From Diplosphaera chodatii (lineage: Eukaryota > Chlorophyta > Trebouxiophyceae > Prasiolales > Stichococcaceae), in the NCBI GenBank assembly GCA_032358165.1, contig JAALGY010000011.1:1054001-1118000 (forward strand): 64,000 bases of DNA, given 5' to 3'. The notes under the pieces are model-generated. The model worked only from the letters and a program-made list of their open reading frames with translations, made no database searches and was not told where the DNA came from. Of the stretch, positions 54,601 to 63,600 are shown in pieces. Numbering within the stretch: the first letter of the stretch is position 1; each line of letters begins with the position of its first letter. The position numbers and the translations under genes were made by a program.

Positions 54601-57600
54601 GTTATGCTATTACGGTGCAGAGCCTATGCAAGCTTACCAATGGAGTCGAGGCCAGCCTCCATGAGCGGCTGGTCTGGCGGCACTTCAAAGCCCAGCAGCT
54701 CATCCACCGCCGCCTGCAACGTCTGCTGCACCATTGTGACATCTGCCTGCTGTGGTACCAGCACAAAAGCAGCAGCAGGCCCGCTTCCTGCTGCCTGTCC
54801 AGGCGCCAGGCGAGCTGCGACGAATGTGGACAACGCTGCGATGGTGGGGTGGTCGAAGGTGGCGGTTGCTGGCAGCTCGGTGCCAAACTTGGCGGACACA
54901 GCATTGCGCACCTCCACAGCACCTGCACACCAGCAATGCTCATATCAGTTGCAACACTGTTAACCATAGATTGCTTCCCGTTGATATCGTGTGAGTGCTT
55001 ATTCTCAATGGCCACAATGGTGCTGCTGGATGCTCGGGCCTCGAGACAACATGATATCCCCCAATATCTAGAGTTTCCCCGAATTTAGACGCAGTTCGGA
55101 TCACCAATGGAGTCGAGGCCGGCCTCCATCAGTGGCTGGTCGGAGAGCACCTCATGGCCCAGCAGCTCGTCGACCACCCGCTGCAGCTCCTGCAAGCAGA
55201 TGCTGGTCTACTCTGGATGCTGCGCTCAGGAAGTGGAGACAGCTCAAAGATGTGTCGCCGTCCTGGTGTAAGCCAACACCCACAGAGCGCTGCACACCCG
55301 CAGAATGACTGCAGCATCTGGGCTGCTGCCGACCACAGGCGCTGCGGCTATGGACTTCACAGGCCCCGCTGCAGGCCTGCCGGCCCTGGCCGCTGTGACA
55401 GCCTTGAAGTCGGGCTTGGGGATGACACCGTCGCTGACGCCGAGCACGACAGACTGGCGCGCTAGCAGCGGCGGCGCGGGGGCATCGCAGCCGGCAACCA
55501 GGACCTGCTGGAAGCCCTGCGCCGCCAGCAGCGCCTGCCAGCTGGCGCGGCTGATGAGCGGCGAGCCTGCAGGAACAACCTGGGGCTAACGACCACTTCA
55601 TCACTCTTGCCAGAACCTTGATGAGCAGCTGCCAGCTTTTACTGACTGAACACACACAAGGTTGCTTTGGTCATACTGGAGGGCTCAGAAGCATGAGTCA
55701 GTCAGTTTGAGTTCAGATTCATAAAAATGCCATCATTGCCCGTGCTGGAGGTTGAGTGCATGATTCAGCACAGTAGACACCAATGCATGCAATTGACCTG
55801 GCATGCGCCACTGGGGGTCGTCGTACAGCCACCAGCCGTCCGTCAGGCCGAAGGTGAGCGTCAGGAAGTCCGTCTTTGTGGTGAGCTCGTTGGCGATGAT
55901 GATGCCGCCCCGCCGCAGCAGCGCCTGATCACATCAGGCAAGCGCAGGGTGGTCAGGCGCTGCTGATGTCCTCGATACACATTGGCAATACTCACGAGAG
56001 TCATGCCTGATATAGACGCACCAAGTGTTGAAGCCTGAGCTGTGCACCTTGCAGTTGAGCAGCGTGTTGGACATGTTGCGGGTGGCGTGCAGCACATTGG
56101 TGGCGAATATGATGTCGAAGGTGCCAATGCCCTCCGCCACCACCGCCGCCTCCTTCTCAACGTCCAGCAACTGCTTGCACGAGACCAAGGTGATCCACCA
56201 CAGCGTGTGATTGCAACAAAAGGTATTGGAAGCAGGGTTTGCAGGCCTGTGCAATTAAGCAGGCCTGTCACATGCATGGATAGTAGAGGAGCTGAGCGTT
56301 CTGTTGGCGTCATCGGCCGCAACCTCTGAAAAATCATCTGTAGGCATCATCGCTCTGTATACTCGTCATCCATAGCAACCAGAAGGTTTCAAGATGCTAT
56401 CATACCTTGAAATGGGCGAATGGGTATGCTGCACCATAGGTCCGCCGACCATAGCCTACGAGCTGCGCACTGATGTCGGTGTACAGGAAGTCGACATGCT
56501 GCTGCAGAGCACCGCCACTGGCCGCCTTCAGCGCCGCCATCACCGGCGCAGATGTGCCACCAGATCCAGAGCCGATTTCCACAATACGGACCTGGCAGAT
56601 CGCGCACACAAGTCTGCCCGTGTACTGTGGGTTCAACATCGTGTGCCATAATGTGCAGTGGTCATGACTGATGCAGTCGCAAACCATGTTGTATAAAAAA
56701 CATAAGTGAGGGTTATCTAGCATGCGAACAATGCCGGTGCTGACCTTCTGGCCAGGCGACAGGCTGGGCAGCAGGTGGCGGACGCGGGCGACCACAGCCT
56801 CCGCCAGCTGCTCGTTGAAGGGCGCCGACAGCTTGGGGTTCTTGTAGATGGGCTCCACCAGATGCGGCGAGCCGCCCGGGAACATCACCTCTGCAATGTC
56901 CACAGCACCTGCGCATGCACGCACATTTGCAGGTGAGTGTGCGCTGACATGCAAAGTGTTGGCGAGGTGATGTCTCAGTGTGCAAGTCAAATGCCAGGCG
57001 ACTAGTCTGTTTGTTGTTGAAAGCAAAGGGAACACAAGGGTGGTAGACAAGGCAGGCTGGCAGCACCTGTTAGGATGCGGGGGAGCGCCTCCATGCACGC
57101 CCAGACCAGCGTGATGCTGGAGCCGATGTCTGACGCAGGGCCGGCTTCCAGCTCTGCCTTGGTCTCCTGCAGCGCTGCCAGCCGCTGCTTTGTGTCATCA
57201 GACGCCACGGCGGCAGACGCGATGACACTGCCTGCCCCGTCAGCCTCCAGAAACCCTGCACCATGCATGGTGCAACTGTGACTGAACACACAAGCATTTG
57301 CATCTCACATGTCAGATCATTCAGACTGTTCTCTAGTTCACACACCTGCGCGCTGCAGCATTGCCAGCATCTCAGCAGTGAAGCGCCGATACGCCGGTAC
57401 AATTTTGGCTGCCAGCTGTGCTGATGTTGCAGTGGTGCCGGGCAACTGGAAGAAGCCCAGCGTCTGTGCAGCCCGCAGCAGCAGTAGCGGCATCCACGCC
57501 TCGAACACAGCCACTGCCGCATCGAAGCCCGGCAGCAGGTCATTGCGCAGCGCCAGGGACCTGTGATGTGGGTGGACGGTTCGGAGCCGGGAACAGAAGC

Positions 57601-60600
57601 CCGTATGCTATGTACTACTGCACATCCACAGCTTTGCCAACAGCCACATCCGCTGTCACGCTCACGTGTGGGCAAGGGTCGTGAACAGCGTCTACCTAGC
57701 ATTGTTTCTAGCATAATGTGGAAGGCCCACCTGACACCGGTCAGCAGCTCATCGGTGGGAGGGGGCAGCGAGGCCTGCAGCCGCACCCGGGGTACCCGCT
57801 GCTCTGCAGGCGGCAGGATGATGCCGTCGCTGACGCCCACGACCACGGTCTGCCGTGACAGCAGCCGGGGGCGGGCTCTGACATTGCCGGCGGGCTGTGC
57901 GCTGCCAAAGCCCTGCGCTGCCATGAGTGCCACCCAGCCGTCCCTGCGCCGCAGGCAGAGCACTCGATGGCCTCCTGTGGCTGACAGAGATTGCACACGC
58001 CTTTGCAAGTCGTGATGCTGAGAATGTTGCTAGTCTATGTAGTGTGGGCAATTGCAAGACTGCGCTGGTCATATTCACATATCTGCCAGGCACCACCTCA
58101 TCAGGGAGGCCATGGTGCCTGGAGCTGTCATGCAAGTCGACCAGCGCATGCTGGCATGTGCACATGCAACATCTTGATTATGTACTTCAACATGTACACA
58201 AATCAAATTTTGTGAATATCATGTATGCATGCATAAGTGCTTGCGGAGCGAGAGTGCCATAATCTGCACTCATGTTTGCCTTCTACCTCGGTCTGGCCAA
58301 TGCGACAATGGTCAGAGAACAGTGCCAGACATGCACACCTGCTGAGCAGAGGCGCGCCAGGAATGCGCCACTTGGCATCCTCGAACAGCCACCAGCCGTC
58401 CGTCAGGCCGAAGGTGAGCGTCAGGAAGTCCGTCTTCGCAGTCAGCTCGTTGGCAATCAGCAGGCCGCCCTTCCGCAGCAGCACCTGGAATCATAAAAAG
58501 TTTTGCTGACGCCAGAAACTTACACATCTGATGGGGCAAGCATCAGGTGGTGCTCACAAACAAGAAAGTGTGCTGTAGCTCAGGGTCACCTTGCTGTGAG
58601 TCAGTGTGTTGCCCATGTTGCGGGTTGCATGCAGCACATTGGTTGCAAAGACGATGTCCGTTGTGCCTGCCTGGCAGCCCTGCAGAGGCATGGGCGACGT
58701 ATGAACCTCTTCTCCGCAAGGCCTTTTACACAGTATCACACATCAGATCTTCACATGCGCTTGGCAGACCTCACAGCACCCAGGTGTTCTTCGTACCTGT
58801 GCTTCGACATCCCGCTCTACATCCAGCACCCGGAACTTGGCGTATGGGTGGTGCGGTCCGTATGTCTTGCGGCCGTAGGCCACAAGCTGCGGCGAGATGT
58901 CGGTGTACACAAACTCCAGGCGTTGCACGAAACCCTGCAAGCCCGAAGGAGTGCTGCCGCCACTGCTGCCAGCTGCTGCTGCCCCTACGCCGCTGCCTTT
59001 GCTGCCAGCTGCGCTGCTGACAGCAACGCTGTCCTCCGCCGCAGCTGCAGGTGCCGATGCTGCCGCTGCTGTGAGTGCGTCCATGACGACGGCTGAGGTG
59101 CCGCCGGAGCCGGAGCCGATCTCCAGGATGCGGATCTTGTCGTCAGGTGCCAGGCTGGGCAGCCGATGGCGGCAGTACTCTAGAACGACACCTGTGAGGA
59201 TGATGCAGCAATCAGCCAGGTGCTGCTTGGACATATGGCTACCATGTAGCATGGTAGCATGGCAGATGGTATACTTTATCGGTCGTCAGGACAGTTTGTC
59301 AGGGAGCATGCACACCTGCGAGCTGCTCGTTCAATGGCGCCGATAGGTTGGGATCCTTGTAGATCGGCTCTACGAGGTGTGGAGAGCCGTTGGGGAACAT
59401 GACATCGGGGACCTTCACCTCCCCTGCGGTTTGGCAGATCCCACGACGATTGGTATCGATATCAGAATACCCAATGTTGGAAGACAGGTTCACAAGATGC
59501 AAGTGGATCATCTAGATCTGCACTATGTGGTGTTTTCTGGTGGGAAAACAGACCTGTCAGGATCTGTGGCAGCGCCTTCATGCACTCATGAATTAAAACA
59601 ATGTTGGACTTCAGCTGGGGCACCACGTCTGAAGCCAGCCGCTCTGCCGTCTGGTCCAGCTGCCGAAGCGCCGCAGCTGTTGCAGGGCTGTCGACTGCAT
59701 GTGTGGCGATGTGCCTGCCGCTGGGGTGCACAGTTGTAAACCCCGCGGCTGCAAGCACTGCCAGCAGCTCGGACGCCAGGCGATCATGCGTCTCTGCTAC
59801 CTGCAGGGTACATCGCACTCACATACTTACATACTGTAGCACGATCATGCTGGCCTACAAATGCAACTGTGCGCGTGATCAGGATCAACACAGCAGGCTT
59901 TGCAACAGAAGCTCCACCTTCTGCATGACGCTGGCCTTAGTCTCCGAAGTGCCTGCTGCCGTGAAGAATCCCAGTTGCTGAAAGGCTGCAAGCAGCAGGT
60001 GGCGGCACCACCCCTCGAACTCGTCCACTGCTGCGTCAAAATTGGCAGGCAGGTCGTTCCGTAGCGGCGCGGAAGCTACCTGCAGAGGTGAGGATTACCG
60101 GATGAACATTGCTGGTCGTAGAGGGAACGAGTTTCATAAGCTCAACATTTAACTGCCATGTGATCCCTTTACTATTGTTCGAACCTGAGCTAAGAAGCCG
60201 TCTTGCAGCGGCGGCATGGTGGCTGGTAGCACCCGCGGCTGTGGTGGCGGGTCCACAAACGTTTCATCAAACGCTGGAACATGAACCGCTGCTGCTGATG
60301 AGGTTGCTACTGCTGCCTGCGACGGCTGTGCTGCTTCTGCAGCTGCCGCTGAACTGCGTGCAATCGGCTGCGCATGCACTGCACCGATACTCGGCATGCT
60401 GCCAATGCTGCCGTGCAGCCTGTGGCTGCTGAGCACTGAGCCGTCTGCAGCTGCTGGCGACAGCTGCACCGCTGTGAAGGCGCCGCCCGCCGGCAGCGCC
60501 TGCGGGGTGCAGTATGCACCGACCGCTGCTGACACCAGGAAAGTAGTGTCGCCAGCAGCGCGGGCTGCGGCGCCAGCATGGATGGCCGCGTCACCCACTG

Positions 60601-63600
60601 CAGGGTGGGTGTCATAGCCGCTGTCTGTATGGCAGCCGACGTCGATGCCGGCTGCCACTGCCAGGGGCCCGGACGCTCTTCCGGCAGCAATGCGCAGCGC
60701 GACCAGCAGCACTGCCAGAGTGCGCGCTGGGCTGCTGGCGTCAGGGTGCTGGCCTGAGCCGGGATCGGGCTGAGCTGCCGCTGCCGTGGCTGCAGTGCGT
60801 GCCAGCTGTGCCGTCAGGTGCACGGTTGTGCGCACCGCAGTCGCCGCTGACGAGTGCAGCTGCGCACGCCCGCCGCGGGGGTCCAGGCTGCAGGTGACGG
60901 CCGCACTGCTTCCTGCTGCCTGGCGCAGCAGCAGCGGTGAGGACAGCGCCGCGCTTGTGACGGCTGCTGATGCGCCGGCTGTGTCTCCCACGGAGCCCAG
61001 CAGCTTGCCGGCTGCGCTCGCCATCTCGAGCATGCAGGTTGCCGGCGCAATGGATCGGCCCTGCGGCATGGTTTCATATGTCCATTTTAGCCCGAAACCG
61101 GGAGCATCAAGGTGAGAAGGGTCAGGGCCCATAACCGCCATGCACATGTGTCCACCACTCAGTCACACATGCAGTTCCAACAATGGAGTCTCAAATCACC
61201 TGAATGCGATGGTCGCGTAGGTATGCCATTGCTGGGCGTGGCAGCAAGACCTGCACCTCGATCGCGCCATTGCCGCTGAGCCGGCAGCTGCTGAGCAGCG
61301 GGTGGCAAGTCACCTGAGATATGACAGCATGTCTCTTTCAAGGCACACCAGACCATGCAGCTTTGCATGCCAACTGACGAGCGAGGCACAAGTGCATTCT
61401 GACTGCTTGCATTCCCAAGAACCTGTTGGGGTGCAGCCGTCTGACCTCGCTGAAATGCAGCACAACTGATGCAGGACCTTGGTCAAGGCATACCTGGTAC
61501 CAAAAGCGGGCGCGCTGCCATGCCAGGGCCTTCTGCTGTGGAACAGCAGGGCCCTCAGGTATGCCGGCAACCACATGCGAGTTGGTGCCCTGGTACGCAA
61601 AAGAGCTCACGCCCGCCCTGCGGTTCAAATCCCACACTGTCATCCTGATATGCAGACATGGCTTCGGTTTTCGGTTCGACGGCCACATCTGAAGCTACAA
61701 ACCACATGGTGCAAGTGGCAAGACTGAATTGATGGGCTGCAGCAGGGCACACCTGGCACGGCATGCACGGCATGCCTTCGGAGTGCAGGCAGGTTGCATG
61801 TATAGGTACTCAAATTGGGACCATGGACAGAGCCAATCACCTGGGGTCGTCCAGCAGGGGCATGGCCGCCTGCTGCCGCCGCGCCAGCCACCCGCGGCGG
61901 CCCTTGACGCTGGCAGCAATGCTCTGCACATAGGTGTTGAGGCCCCGCAGGTGCAGGAATGCTGGCGCCGCCGTCTGCCGCAGCCGCGCCACAGCACTCG
62001 CAAGACCCACAGCGCCGGCTGCCGGCTCGGTGTGCGCCACCAGGGACTTGGCTGCCGCCAACTCCAATGGCATGGCTGTGAAGGGTGGACACAGAAGCAG
62101 TCTCCATAGGTGCGTCACATGGAAAGTGGCTAAGAAAGCATACGGCAGGACAATCAGTGCAAGTAGTGTGCATTTGGTGCAAAACGGTGTAACATATCAG
62201 TCCATGTTCTCTGCATGCATGCTGGGGGCACATCCTGATGGTGGTGACTTGACAGCTGCGCATCGCTGCACAGATTGCAGGTCTTCAAACAAGTGGATGT
62301 ACATGCTATTGCATGTACATACACCTATTGTGCTGCAACCTGGAATCTGGATTGAGAACTAGGAATGTTGGCCACAGGTCGTCTGCACAAGGCCAACTGC
62401 ACACAATGCGCTTCTGATACATGCCCATTATTATCAGGCTGGTGGTGAAACACCTGCAGATTGCCCATGCTTGCACAAGATACATGCAGGTAGTTTGCAG
62501 AATGAGCAACACACCAGCTGCAAAGGCGGCTTCAGCAGGCGGCTGCAGCACCGCGAAAGCGGCGCCCACTTCGATGGGGTCGCCCAGCGAGGTGCCAGTG
62601 CCGTGCATCTCCAGTGCGCTGATCGTGCTGGGGTCGACCTCCCCAGCCTGTAAAGCTGCCCGAATCACCTAAAATACAGCAAGATGAAGGCTCGTGTTAC
62701 CGCTCATAGAGGTTCGCCCTGCGATCAATGTGCATAGTCGACATGCATCTGCAGCTGTCTCAGCCAGAGACATGGTGTCATTGCATGCTGCTGCACCTGC
62801 TGCTGGGAGGGGCCGTTGGGCGCAGTCAGGCTGCTGGACCGCCCGTCCTGGTTGACGGCTGTGCCGTGGATGACCACAGCGTTCTCGGCTGTGGCGTCGC
62901 CCTGGGACAGCATGCCGTCCAGGACCTGCTCCTCCACAGCCTCCAGCAGATGCACCTGCAAAACATCTCAAATCGAGTAGGCGCCAGCCTTCTCATGGTC
63001 AAGTCAATGCACACAGATTTGTGCGGATGTAGGCTGATGTAGCATTTCTTAGCAAGTCGTGCATACGAATGTTTGGGATGATGCCAGAATGGTTGGAATG
63101 GTCAGTCCCATTCCAATCAATGCTAATACTGTGACCAGCATGTTGCAAACATGCCAGACGAGCATCCAGCTGGCCACTGAGCATCTTCCCAACCCCATGG
63201 CTACTGCATAAAGCACAGTTCACACATTTGCATAATGTTCAAGCAACTCTATACACATTCCCAGATATGGGCATCCTGCACAGACGGTTCATATCGTACC
63301 ACGCAGGCCTCGCCGCGGGCGTAGCCATCCGCTGACGAGTCCAGCGTCTTGCAGCGGCCGTCCTGCGTCAGCATGCCGGCCTTTGCCAGCACCGCAGTCG
63401 TCTCGGCGCGCATCGTCAGGTTCACGCCGGCCGCCAGGGCCCTGCAGATGAGTGCTGATTGTGGCTTCGAAGACGTGCATCATGCAGGGGTCCATCACAA
63501 AGCTATTGTATGGCTGCCCCGTGCCACTAGAGCATCAGATCCAGTTGCGCAGTAAGTGTGCACCTCGGGCAGGCAGTCGACAGGAAGCTGGTGGCAGAGA

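Noticed and set aside
57070..58008. Minus-strand continuous frame bridging cMT1 and cMT2 without introns
   Set aside because: Only the part from about 57731 upward matches MT sequence; the remainder crosses clear donor and acceptor sites and is in the wrong frame for the cMT2 exons.
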